From assembly GCA_029779385.1 (NCBI GenBank), contig JAKPAQ010000300.1, forward strand, positions 1 to 6,820: a DNA stretch of 6,820 nt, given 5' to 3'. This document shows positions 1-5,685 of the stretch, in pieces. Source of the DNA: Actinomycetes bacterium (GTDB lineage Bacteria; Actinomycetota; Actinomycetes; Propionibacteriales; Nocardioidaceae). The position numbers and the translations under genes were made by a program. The notes under the pieces were generated by a model. It saw only the letters and a program-made list of their open reading frames with translations, was not told where the DNA came from and did not search any database. Positions within the stretch are counted from its first letter, which is position 1. Each line of letters opens with the position of its first letter.

Positions 1-190
1 GCACGAGAAGAATTCGCGACTTTTTGCCCTGTTTGGCTGCTGTCGTCATGGGGCCAATTGTGCCCATTGGCTCAAGCGACTCAGCAGCGACATATTTCTA
101 ATGGAATTTTCAATCGAATTCGCTTCCCAATTTTGAATCCGGCTGTAGAGTTGTATTGCTGGTTTGATGAGCTTTGGCCGTTGAATCCGC
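1..190. other. unassigned left edge, probably the 3' end and trailer of an upstream + strand gene
   Basis: No gene can be firmly assigned. The terminator that follows at 192-240 points right, so a + strand transcript from outside the window must end here. Two + strand frames are open from the left edge to a stop: frame 3 stops at 99-101 and frame 2 at 134-136. The frame 3 product would be a 32-residue tail containing a hydrophobic stretch (LAAVVMGPIVPIG). Neither frame has a decisive codon bias, so I leave the coding frame undetermined. Confidence 0.35.
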
Positions 191-191
191 C

Positions 192-240
192 GTCGGTCCG
201 CCGTTTCACCCCCCGAGAACGGCGGGCCGACCTTTTTCTT
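192..240 (+). terminator. strong intrinsic terminator of an upstream gene
   Basis: The arms 192-205 (GTCGGTCCGCCGTT) and 218-231 (AACGGCGGGCCGAC) form a 14-bp stem with a single G-T wobble and a 12-base loop. CTTTTTCTT follows directly at 232-240. The T-rich run lies only on the right side, so termination is for + strand transcription. It lies inside a + strand frame that stays open from the window edge to 1665, which argues that the membrane protein gene begins to the right of it. Confidence 0.85.
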
Positions 241-252
241 CCCCCGGTTTGT

Positions 253-285
253 TTGAGACGACCAACCCCGACGCCGTTCTACTGT
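253..285 (+). promoter_or_regulatory. weak candidate promoter for the membrane protein gene
   Basis: TTGAGA at 253-258 resembles a -35 element and TACTGT at 280-285 fits an actinobacterial TAnnnT -10. The 21-base spacer is longer than usual. Transcription would start near 291-292, a few bases before the GTG codons at 295 and 298, which would give an almost leaderless mRNA and fits the missing Shine-Dalgarno sequence. This is inference only. Confidence 0.25.
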
Positions 286-294
286 CACAATGTC

Positions 295-1665
295 GTGGTG
301 GTCGAAGTACATGCGGCGGCCGCCGCCATCGCCGTGATTGCGATGTTCTTCGTCCCGGCACGAAAGCATCCCCCCGCGCGATCAATCGCTGTTTTCTGTT
401 TCGGTGCAGCAGTTTGGTCCGCCGCGGCCGCAGTTGCCGAAGCAAACCCCGGCGTCAATTCAGCTTCCACCACCGCAAACACGGTCATGCTGGCCGCCGC
501 TTCGGCCTGCGCGGCGTGCGCACTGGTCTCGGCCCGGAGGCTGGTTTCGGGACACTGGCGAGTACCGCTGCCGCTGTTGATTGTGATGGTCAGTGAGCCG
601 ATCGCAATCAGTTTGGTCCGCTCGCAGGTTCTCGCAGAGTTGACGTCAGCGCAGTTTCGCCAGACGTGGTGGTTCATCGCCCACGCCGCCTACTGCTTTG
701 CCCTACTCGTTGCCGTAAGCCTGACCGTCAACGTCCGCCAGCGAGATCCGTCAAGACGCGTGCGCACTTTTGTCTTTGCCTCGCAGGTTCTGGTGATCTC
801 GGTGATCGCCCTGGAGTTCTCCGGCAGCGAAATGGCAAACCTTGTCGTGGTGGTTGGTGCGGTGTTCACTGTCTGGGTTGGTCGCCACCCCGAAGACTGG
901 GCGACTTCCTCGGCCCGAGGCGACAGCCTGCTCAACTCGATTGGGGTATTCCTTTTCGTCTTTGACCACGACGGGAAGCTTCAGGATTGGAACGGAAACG
1001 CGAACCGGCTACTCGAGTTGATTACCGGCGACCGGCCGAGTCGCGGGATGCCTGCTGAATCAATTCTTGGACGAGCTTTACCGTTTGCCGATGGTCAGCC
1101 GATCGACCTCGCGATGGAAGGGGGCAAGATCCGAACCTCGGCCCACATCCACAAGGTCGACCCATTGTCGCGGACAGAAAACCAGAGTTGGGTCGTGATG
1201 CTTCGCCCCGTGCGCTCCAGCGTCGATCGAGAATCCTTTCCAGCGATTTCTGGTGAACTCGACGGCCACGACCCGAGCACCCAAACGCTCGGCCGAAAAG
1301 CAACCATAAAACTGCTCAAAGATGCGGTCCCAGTTGGCAACGTCGCCGTCAGGATCGATATTTCACCTACTTCGGCTGAGGCCCGCGAGGACGAAGTCAT
1401 GTTCGTTATTGCGCGGCGGCTGAAGTCCCTTTTCCCCGACACCCAGTGGGGGCGGCTGTCCACCTGGGTTTTCGTCGGCGTATTCGAGCCAGCTGCCGCA
1501 GTTCGCGCCAAACAGGTAATCGATTTGGAGGCCAGCGCCGCCATCGGCTTGGCTGTTACGGCCGAATCAACCGTTTGCACTCCCCGAGCCAGTGAGCCCG
1601 CCGAAGCGTTCGCGCGGCGCGTTGGACTCGGGCGGGCGATCCCCTCCAGCGCCACTCACGACTAG
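295..1665 (+). CDS. 7TM-PAS membrane signalling protein with a degenerate GGDEF-like C-terminus
   Basis: The product is about 456 residues. From GTG 295, hydrophobic segments lie near residues 6-22, 28-49, 61-79, 90-109, 124-146, 157-176 and 180-197. These seven helices resemble the 7TM input region found on some histidine kinases and diguanylate cyclases. A PAS-like domain follows at about 208-305 (GVFLFVFDHDGKLQDWNGNA). The last ~120 residues follow the order of a GGDEF domain: LGRKATIKLL in place of the usual LxNR segment, VAVRIDI in place of LLxDxD, VIARRL, then RLSTWVF where RLGGDEF is expected, and AIGLAV in place of SIGVA. The stretch between the first two strands and the helix is short. 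Cyclase activity is therefore unlikely, and a sensory or ligand-binding role is inferred. The start is uncertain: TTG 253, GTG 298, GTG 334 and ATG 343 are also in frame and no ribosome binding site is visible. GTG 295 is chosen because it lies after the terminator and keeps the first helix. Confidence 0.65.
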   Translation: MVVEVHAAAAAIAVIAMFFVPARKHPPARSIAVFCFGAAVWSAAAAVAEANPGVNSASTTANTVMLAAASACAACALVSARRLVSGHWRVPLPLLIVMVSEPIAISLVRSQVLAELTSAQFRQTWWFIAHAAYCFALLVAVSLTVNVRQRDPSRRVRTFVFASQVLVISVIALEFSGSEMANLVVVVGAVFTVWVGRHPEDWATSSARGDSLLNSIGVFLFVFDHDGKLQDWNGNANRLLELITGDRPSRGMPAESILGRALPFADGQPIDLAMEGGKIRTSAHIHKVDPLSRTENQSWVVMLRPVRSSVDRESFPAISGELDGHDPSTQTLGRKATIKLLKDAVPVGNVAVRIDISPTSAEAREDEVMFVIARRLKSLFPDTQWGRLSTWVFVGVFEPAAAVRAKQVIDLEASAAIGLAVTAESTVCTPRASEPAEAFARRVGLGRAIPSSATHD

Positions 1666-1705
1666 ACGTTTAGCGCACAACTTGCTCAAAGAAAATTCTC
1701 AGCCA

Positions 1706-1723
1706 TTTGTAACCTTTTGTAAC
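1706..1723 (+). promoter_or_regulatory. tandem TTTGTAAC direct repeats, possible response-regulator site
   Basis: TTTGTAAC occurs at 1706-1713 and again at 1716-1723, so the repeat period is 10 bp, about one helical turn. Direct repeats on one face of the DNA are typical of OmpR/PhoB-family response regulators. GTAAC-type repeats resemble sites described for the actinobacterial cell-envelope regulator MtrA. The repeats are seen directly; the regulator is inferred. Confidence 0.4.
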
Positions 1724-1724
1724 T

Positions 1725-1740
1725 TGTGACGTATCTCACG
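1725..1740 (+). promoter_or_regulatory. CRP/GlxR-like operator upstream of the secreted hydrolase
   Basis: TGTGA-CGTATC-TCACG matches the CRP-family consensus TGTGA-N6-TCACA at nine of ten defined positions. Its centre is near 1732.5. A possible -10 element, TATGTC at 1763-1768, would place the transcription start near 1774-1775. The operator centre would then lie about 41.5 bases upstream, the class II activator position, and there is no good -35 hexamer. An alternative -10, TAGAGT at 1744-1749, would put the site over the promoter as a repressor. The match is seen; the binding protein and sign of regulation are inferred. Confidence 0.5.
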
Positions 1741-1782
1741 CGCTAGAGTCCTGCGGAGGACGTATGTCCTGGGGGCCGAACG

Positions 1783-1787
1783 AGGAG
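1783..1787 (+). promoter_or_regulatory. ribosome binding site for the secreted hydrolase
   Basis: AGGAG at 1783-1787 lies 12 bases before GTG 1800. The spacing is slightly long, but this is the only good Shine-Dalgarno match upstream. A weaker GAGG sits right against the start codon. Confidence 0.55.
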
Positions 1788-1799
1788 AACAAATAAGAG

Positions 1800-3839
1800 G
1801 TGCGAACACTAAAAGTTGCACTAGTTGCCGGTGTTGGAACGCTCCTGCTAGTTAGCGGCGGAACAATGGCCAGTGCCAATTCCGATTGGTGGGTCGCTAG
1901 TTCGACCCCTTCACCCGAATCCGAAGTAAACGCCACCGGTGAGCCCCACAAGGGAACGAACGTCGCCGGCGAAGTCACCGGCTTCGTTGACGCTCACACC
2001 CACATGTTTATGGACTTGGGCATGGGCGGAAACGCGGTCTGCGGTTCGACCTACAGCGAAAAGGGCATCGCCGATGCGCTGAAGGACTGCAACAACCACG
2101 GCGTATCCATCCTCGAGAACTTGACGAACGGTGCGGCCGAGCGAGGAATCCTCGACAAGCACGACACCGAAGGCTGGCCGAACTTCAAGGATTGGCCGAC
2201 CTACTCGTCGCTGACCCACCAGCAGATGTACTACAAGTGGGTTGAGCGTGCTTGGCGCGGCGGCCAGCGAATCATGGTCAACGACATGGTCTCGAACCCG
2301 GGCTTGTGCCCGATCATCGGCGTTGTCGCCGGACCGAACAAGTACAGCTGCAACGACATGGACACCGTCCGTCGCCAAATCGAAGCGACCTACAAGTTGC
2401 AAGACTTTGTCGATCGCCAGTACGGCGGAACCGGCAAGGGCTGGTACCGAGTCGTGAAGAATCCGCAGGAAGCAACGGACGTAATCAAGGCCGGCAAGCT
2501 CGCCGTGGTCTTGGGCGTCGAAGTTTCCGAACCCTTCGGCTGCAAGCAGACCCTCGGCATCGCCGGCTGCTCCAAGGCCGACATCGACCGCGGCCTTGAC
2601 GAGCTCAAAGGCAAGGGCGTCAGCAGCATGTTCTTGTGCCACAAGTTCGACAACGCACTTTGCGGTGTCCGCTACGACGCCGACGTGACTGGCCTGTTGG
2701 TCAACGCGGGTCAGTTCCTCACCACCGGCACTTGGTGGAACCCGCAGACCTGCAAGGAAGGCGAGCCGGCCGACAACACCGTCATCGGTGGAGTCATGCC
2801 CAAGGAACTATCGGGCGTCCCCGGATTGCCGGCCCTGCTGCCGCTATATCCGAAGGGTCCGCACTGCAACCCGCGAGGTCTTACTGACCTGGGCGAGTAC
2901 GCCTTGCGCGGCATGATCAAGCGCAACATGATCGTCGAACTTGACCACATGAGCGCCAAGGCGGCCGGCCGCGCCCTGGACATCCTCGAATCCGAGGCCT
3001 ACCCAGGCGCCGTGTCCAGCCACGACTGGATGTCTGACTCCTACATGGATCGCCTGTACGCACTCGGCGGCTTCGCTGCCCAGTACGGTCATCAGGCCGA
3101 TGCATTCGTCAAGCAGTGGGACGAGACCAAGGACGTGCGCGAGAAGTACAACGTCGGTTACGCCTACGGCACGGACATGAACGGTTTCGGCGGAACTGCT
3201 GGTCCGTCCAGCGCAGCCGGCAAGATCAACTACCCGTTCACCGACTCGCACGGGACGACCTTCACCAAGCAGGTAACCGGAAACCGCACGTGGGACTACA
3301 ACGCCGAAGGTGTTTCCCAATACGGCATGGTTCCTGACTGGTTGGAGAGCCTGCGCACTTTGGCCGGCGATGACATCATCGATGACCTGAACGCTGGTTC
3401 GCAGTCCTACCTGAACACTTGGGCAGCGACGACCGGTTTCGTCCCTAGCGCGAACCTGGCCAGGGGTGCGAAGGCGACCGCGAGTTCGGCCGAATGGAAC
3501 CCGTTCACCAGTTACAAGGCCGACCGCGCCATCGACGGTAAGACGTCTACGCGTTGGGCCAGCGACTGGAACAACAACGAGTGGCTGCAGGTCGATCTCG
3601 GTTCGGTTCGCCCGGTTGATCGGGTAACGATCGAGTGGGAGTCCGCATACGCGAAGTCCTACCGGATTCAGGTCTCCAACGACGGCGTGAGCTGGACCAA
3701 CGCCGTCACCGCGACGGGTCAAAATGGTGGACTTGACGTGCTACGGCCGAAGACTTCGGCTCGGTATGTGAGGTTTGCTGGTGACACTCGTGCCACGAAG
3801 TACGGCTACTCCATCAAGGAGTTCGGTGTCTTTAGCTGA
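1800..3839 (+). CDS. secreted M19-like metal-dependent hydrolase with F5/8 type C domain
   Basis: The 679-residue product starts at GTG 1800 with a signal peptide: K5, a hydrophobic core at about 6-20 and a likely ASA-NS cut after residue 26. The catalytic part, about 60-545, follows the order of membrane dipeptidase (peptidase M19): HTH at 66-68 (M19 has HxD), E241 in VLGVEV, H281, H383 in IVELDH after an LTDLGEYALRGM segment typical of M19, H408 in SSHDW, and D459 in GTDMNG. These would bind two metal ions. Residues about 550-678 form an F5/8 type C (discoidin, CBM32-like) domain, probably binding glycans or the cell surface. Ten cysteines lie between 81 and 356 and none in the discoidin domain, consistent with disulfides in an exported protein. 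The substrate is unknown; a peptide, amide or lactone bond is possible. The gene stands alone, with its own regulatory region and terminator. Confidence 0.82.
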   Translation: MRTLKVALVAGVGTLLLVSGGTMASANSDWWVASSTPSPESEVNATGEPHKGTNVAGEVTGFVDAHTHMFMDLGMGGNAVCGSTYSEKGIADALKDCNNHGVSILENLTNGAAERGILDKHDTEGWPNFKDWPTYSSLTHQQMYYKWVERAWRGGQRIMVNDMVSNPGLCPIIGVVAGPNKYSCNDMDTVRRQIEATYKLQDFVDRQYGGTGKGWYRVVKNPQEATDVIKAGKLAVVLGVEVSEPFGCKQTLGIAGCSKADIDRGLDELKGKGVSSMFLCHKFDNALCGVRYDADVTGLLVNAGQFLTTGTWWNPQTCKEGEPADNTVIGGVMPKELSGVPGLPALLPLYPKGPHCNPRGLTDLGEYALRGMIKRNMIVELDHMSAKAAGRALDILESEAYPGAVSSHDWMSDSYMDRLYALGGFAAQYGHQADAFVKQWDETKDVREKYNVGYAYGTDMNGFGGTAGPSSAAGKINYPFTDSHGTTFTKQVTGNRTWDYNAEGVSQYGMVPDWLESLRTLAGDDIIDDLNAGSQSYLNTWAATTGFVPSANLARGAKATASSAEWNPFTSYKADRAIDGKTSTRWASDWNNNEWLQVDLGSVRPVDRVTIEWESAYAKSYRIQVSNDGVSWTNAVTATGQNGGLDVLRPKTSARYVRFAGDTRATKYGYSIKEFGVFS

Positions 3840-3856
3840 CACCAGTCAAAAGTAAA

Positions 3857-3901
3857 GACCGCCCCAGCCTCCCGATGTTGGCTGGGGCGGTCCCCTTTTT
3901 T
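3857..3901 (+). terminator. strong intrinsic terminator of the secreted hydrolase gene
   Basis: GACCGCCCCAGCC (3857-3869) and GGCTGGGGCGGTC (3880-3892) form a perfect 13-bp GC-rich stem with a 10-base loop. CCC and then six T (3896-3901) follow. It begins 17 bases after the stop codon of the hydrolase. Confidence 0.93.
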
Positions 3902-3924
3902 GGTCGGTGCTGCGTTCCGACCAA
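3900..3924. repeat. second small inverted repeat after the terminator
   Basis: TTGGTCGG (3900-3907) and CCGACCAA (3917-3924) are a perfect 8-bp inverted repeat with a 9-base loop, starting inside the T-run of the main terminator. No T-run follows on either strand, so it is not itself a standard terminator. The rest of the gap, up to the insertion sequence at 4054, is C-rich and shows no convincing gene. Confidence 0.5.
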
Positions 3925-4045
3925 GCTGCCCACCGCCGAAGAGCCGGGGCAACACCACAAACCTACCCCCCCAAGCCCCAGAACACGGCCCCTACCCCAG
4001 GGGGTGTCGCAGTTGACCCTTCTGCTACCGCGCTTGCGTAGGCGA

Positions 4046-4053
4046 CGATTAGC
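4046..4053. repeat. left copy of the 8-bp target site duplication
   Basis: CGATTAGC directly precedes the left end of the insertion sequence and is repeated exactly after its right end at 5454-5461. An 8-bp duplication is usual for ISL3-family insertion. Confidence 0.93.
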
Positions 4054-4076
4054 GGCTCTTCGGATTCTGGCGGGGT
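4054..4076 (+). repeat. left terminal inverted repeat of the ISL3 element
   Basis: This 23-bp end begins GGCTCTTCGG and ends GGCGGGGT. It is the exact reverse complement of 5431-5453. Pairing breaks down right after base 23. The transposase stop codon lies five bases inside it. Confidence 0.95.
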
Positions 4077-4081
4077 CTTAC

Positions 4082-5398
4082 TCATCGGACGATGATGGAG
4101 TTTAGGGTCCGCCAGTTGGGTTTGCCGGCATAGAGCAGGACCCGGATCCGGTAGTTGGTGAAGTTGCGGAACCCGAATCCGATCCGTTTGATTCGTTTGA
4201 TCAAGTTGTTGAGCGCTTCGGTTGGGCCGTTACTGATTTTCGCGTGGTGGTAGTTGCAGATTCTCTCGGACCAGTTATGTAACGTGCGGCCCAGTTTCCG
4301 GATTTCTGGGGGCATAGAGTCTCGTTGACATGCCGAGATGAGTTCATTGAGTAGCCGTTGACCAGCATCGATATCGGGTGCGCGATAAAACTCCCGCAGG
4401 CGTTCCTTGACCCGGTAAGCGATAGCAACTTCACCGCCAGGATCACCAAGCTCCAGCAGGGTTTGAAGTCTCTCTTGCCGGGCTTGATCGAGTTTTTCTT
4501 CACCGGTCAGCAGGACCCGCCGGATCCGATAAAGCGGGTCGTCACGTCGGCCGCGGTGACCAGTTTGTTGTTGCTGCACTCGCCGTCTGACTTGATCCAG
4601 AGCCCGGTTCGCTAGTTGAACACAATGGAAAGCATCAACGACTTGCCTGGCTTGAGGCAGGATCACTCGATAGACCGCCGAATATGTTGGCGACATATCT
4701 AACGCCCCATACTCGATCCGGTCTTTCCACGCTTTGGGCTGAACATCTAACCAAGCGGCAACATCAACAAATGAGCGTGTTGGCAGCACGTCAATGATCT
4801 GATGATTCGCAACGTCAGCAACAGTCGTGACGTAGTTCCGGGTCCGCTGGTGGCCATGTTTAACGAACGAGGTTTCGTCTAATCCAATCGCTGTGGTGGT
4901 ATTCAACCGTTTACGATCTGCCGCAAGAAGCGCTTGCCCGTAAATCAAGACAGCATCGTTGACGGTGTGCCAGTCGCAACCAAGCTCACGGGCAACATCG
5001 CGGACCGTGCGACCGTTCCCCACCTGCATCGTCGCCCACTTGGCGCACCTTGTCGTTAAAAGACATCGAGCAGCCGCAATCCGATGATCACCGTTCGTCC
5101 ACGAATTTTGTGAGCATTCAACTGCAGGACACTTGAGTCGATGTTTTCGCCAAACAAGACGCATCGGCTGACCATAAACAGGCAGATCTACGTAAGAGAC
5201 AATCGGTCGTTCTTTCACCACCGCAGCCGAGCCGCACGCTGGACAGAACATCACCGGATCAGACTGCTCAACAAGTAACTCGACCCGGCGGCCATCACGG
5301 CGATATTCCAAAACCCTGACGGCTTTCAACCCGACAAGAGCCTCAACAATTTCGGTAGGATCAACACGGACGAAGGTGTGCTTGGATTTTTTCTTCAC
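4082..5398 (-). CDS. ISL3-family DDE transposase
   Basis: This 438-residue enzyme is full length for ISL3 transposases and would cut and rejoin the element ends. A zinc-finger-like N-terminal region has C52-x2-C55 (CPACGS) and C90-x4-C95 (CPAVEC). A helix-turn-helix-like segment lies near 128-148 (TVRDVARELGCDWHTVND). The catalytic triad is most likely D174 in IGLDETSF, D234 in ALDMSPTY and E394 in NGPTEALNNLIK, with a long helical insert between the second D and the E. The C-terminal block GFGFRNFTNYRIRVLLY is typical of the family. The start is GTG 5398, which gives the lysine-rich N-terminus MKKKSK; no good ribosome binding site is visible. No frameshift or internal stop is present, so the protein is probably active. 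Expression is likely low, driven from the 55 bases between the start and the right end. Confidence 0.96.
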   Translation of the reverse strand: MKKKSKHTFVRVDPTEIVEALVGLKAVRVLEYRRDGRRVELLVEQSDPVMFCPACGSAAVVKERPIVSYVDLPVYGQPMRLVWRKHRLKCPAVECSQNSWTNGDHRIAAARCLLTTRCAKWATMQVGNGRTVRDVARELGCDWHTVNDAVLIYGQALLAADRKRLNTTTAIGLDETSFVKHGHQRTRNYVTTVADVANHQIIDVLPTRSFVDVAAWLDVQPKAWKDRIEYGALDMSPTYSAVYRVILPQARQVVDAFHCVQLANRALDQVRRRVQQQQTGHRGRRDDPLYRIRRVLLTGEEKLDQARQERLQTLLELGDPGGEVAIAYRVKERLREFYRAPDIDAGQRLLNELISACQRDSMPPEIRKLGRTLHNWSERICNYHHAKISNGPTEALNNLIKRIKRIGFGFRNFTNYRIRVLLYAGKPNWRTLNSIIVR

Positions 5399-5430
5399 AC
5401 ATCAAAGACTGGCGCACCTTCGTTCCCCAA

Positions 5431-5453
5431 ACCCCGCCAGAATCCGAAGAGCC
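5431..5453 (-). repeat. right terminal inverted repeat of the ISL3 element
   Basis: These 23 bases end in CCGAAGAGCC and are an exact reverse complement of the left end at 4054-4076. The transposase start lies 33 bases inside this repeat. Confidence 0.95.
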
Positions 5454-5461
5454 CGATTAGC
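5454..5461. repeat. right copy of the 8-bp target site duplication
   Basis: CGATTAGC directly follows the right inverted repeat and equals 4046-4053. The match extends by chance to a ninth base (G). Confidence 0.93.
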
Positions 5462-5490
5462 GCACGGCGGCGGGAATGGGCATTAGGAAG

Positions 5491-5510
5491 AACGGCGAAA
5501 AATTGCCGTT
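5491..5510 (-). terminator. weak hairpin downstream of tRNA-Thr, possible terminator
   Basis: On the minus strand AACGGC (5510-5505) pairs with GCCGTT (5496-5491) around an 8-base T-rich loop, four bases past the CCA end of the tRNA. CTTCC follows rather than a long T-run. It may help terminate or process the tRNA transcript. Confidence 0.4.
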
Positions 5511-5514
5511 AAGG

Positions 5515-5590
5515 TGGAGCCGCCTGTCGGAATCGAACCGACGACCTTCTCATTACGAGTGAGATGCTCTACCGACTGAGCTAAGGCGGC
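5515..5590 (-). tRNA. tRNA-Thr (anticodon CGU, reads ACG)
   Basis: The minus strand folds into a complete 76-nt cloverleaf with an encoded CCA. The acceptor stem pairs GCCGCCT with AGGCGGC over 7 bp, with discriminator T. The D arm is GCTC-AGTCGGTA-GAGC. The anticodon arm is TCTCA-CTCGTAA-TGAGA, which places CGT at positions 34-36. The variable loop is AGGTC and the T arm is GTCGG-TTCGATT-CCGAC. All stems pair perfectly. The gene stands alone and is divergent from the chorismate mutase gene. Confidence 0.97.
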
Positions 5591-5627
5591 AAGATTCGGC
5601 GAGGATCGCCCGCCGAACCAAGTCTGG

Positions 5628-5656
5628 ACTATACCTGTTGGTGCCGTTGCTGTCCC
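5628..5656 (-). promoter_or_regulatory. promoter of tRNA-Thr
   Basis: On the minus strand TATAGT (5633-5628) is a near-consensus -10 element. GGGACA (5656-5651) lies 17 bases upstream as a four-of-six -35 match. Transcription would start near 5621, about 30 bases before the mature tRNA end. The -35 lies inside the 20-bp palindrome at 5652-5671. Confidence 0.6.
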
Positions 5657-5671
5657 AACCCGGGTTGGGAC
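5652..5671. promoter_or_regulatory. perfect 20-bp palindrome between divergent promoters, possible operator
   Basis: GTCCCAACCCGGGTTGGGAC is its own exact reverse complement over all 20 bases. It overlaps the tRNA-Thr -35 element and sits two bases before the -10 of the chorismate mutase gene. A dimeric regulator bound here could affect both promoters. In a transcript read through from the left it would fold into a GC-rich hairpin, but no T-run follows, so an intrinsic terminator is unlikely. The palindrome is seen directly; an operator role is inferred. Confidence 0.55.
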
Positions 5672-5673
5672 CG

Positions 5674-5679
5674 TATGAT
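5674..5679 (+). promoter_or_regulatory. -10 element of the chorismate mutase gene, suggesting a leaderless mRNA
   Basis: TATGAT at 5674-5679 matches the -10 consensus at five of six bases. The six bases CAGCGC separate it from GTG 5686, which would place the transcription start at or next to the start codon. No clear -35 is present; the -35 position falls within the palindrome. Confidence 0.5.
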
Positions 5680-5685
5680 CAGCGC

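Larger units (their letters stand above)
4054..5453 (-). mobile_element. complete ISL3-family insertion sequence, 1400 bp
   Basis: The element is bounded by perfect inverted repeats and identical 8-bp flanking duplications and carries one intact transposase reading right to left. Length, repeat size, target duplication and transposase type all fit the ISL3 family. Its DNA looks less GC-rich than the genes around it, consistent with acquisition. Undamaged ends, duplication and reading frame suggest a recent insertion that may still be able to move. It sits between the hydrolase terminator and tRNA-Thr, and removing it with one duplication copy rejoins non-coding DNA. Confidence 0.95.

Noticed and set aside
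1095..1655. Minus-strand open frame of 186 codons opposite the membrane protein gene
   Set aside because: The translation is low-complexity and has no family features, while the + strand frame is continuous with PAS-like and GGDEF-like segments.
1911..2642. Long minus-strand open frame (243 codons) opposite the secreted hydrolase
   Set aside because: It mirrors the codon periodicity of the real gene on the + strand, shows no recognisable domain, and the + strand product has a signal peptide and metal-binding motifs.
2844..3722. Minus-strand open frame of 292 codons opposite the second half of the hydrolase
   Set aside because: This is an antisense shadow of GC-rich coding DNA. The + strand encodes clear M19-like and discoidin motifs over the same bases.
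3902..4053. Possible gene broken by the insertion sequence
   Set aside because: Joining 4053 to 5462 gives no longer reading frame with protein-like content, so the target was intergenic.
3875..4105. Short + strand open frame running from the hydrolase terminator into the insertion sequence
   Set aside because: It begins inside the terminator loop, crosses the IS end and encodes a proline- and arginine-rich non-protein-like sequence.
4358..4615. + strand open frame inside the transposase gene
   Set aside because: It is an antisense shadow of the intact ISL3 transposase and has no ribosome binding site or domain.
5638..5685. N-terminal extension of the chorismate mutase to 5638
   Set aside because: These 16 codons cover the palindrome and the -10 element and fall outside the AroQ homology.
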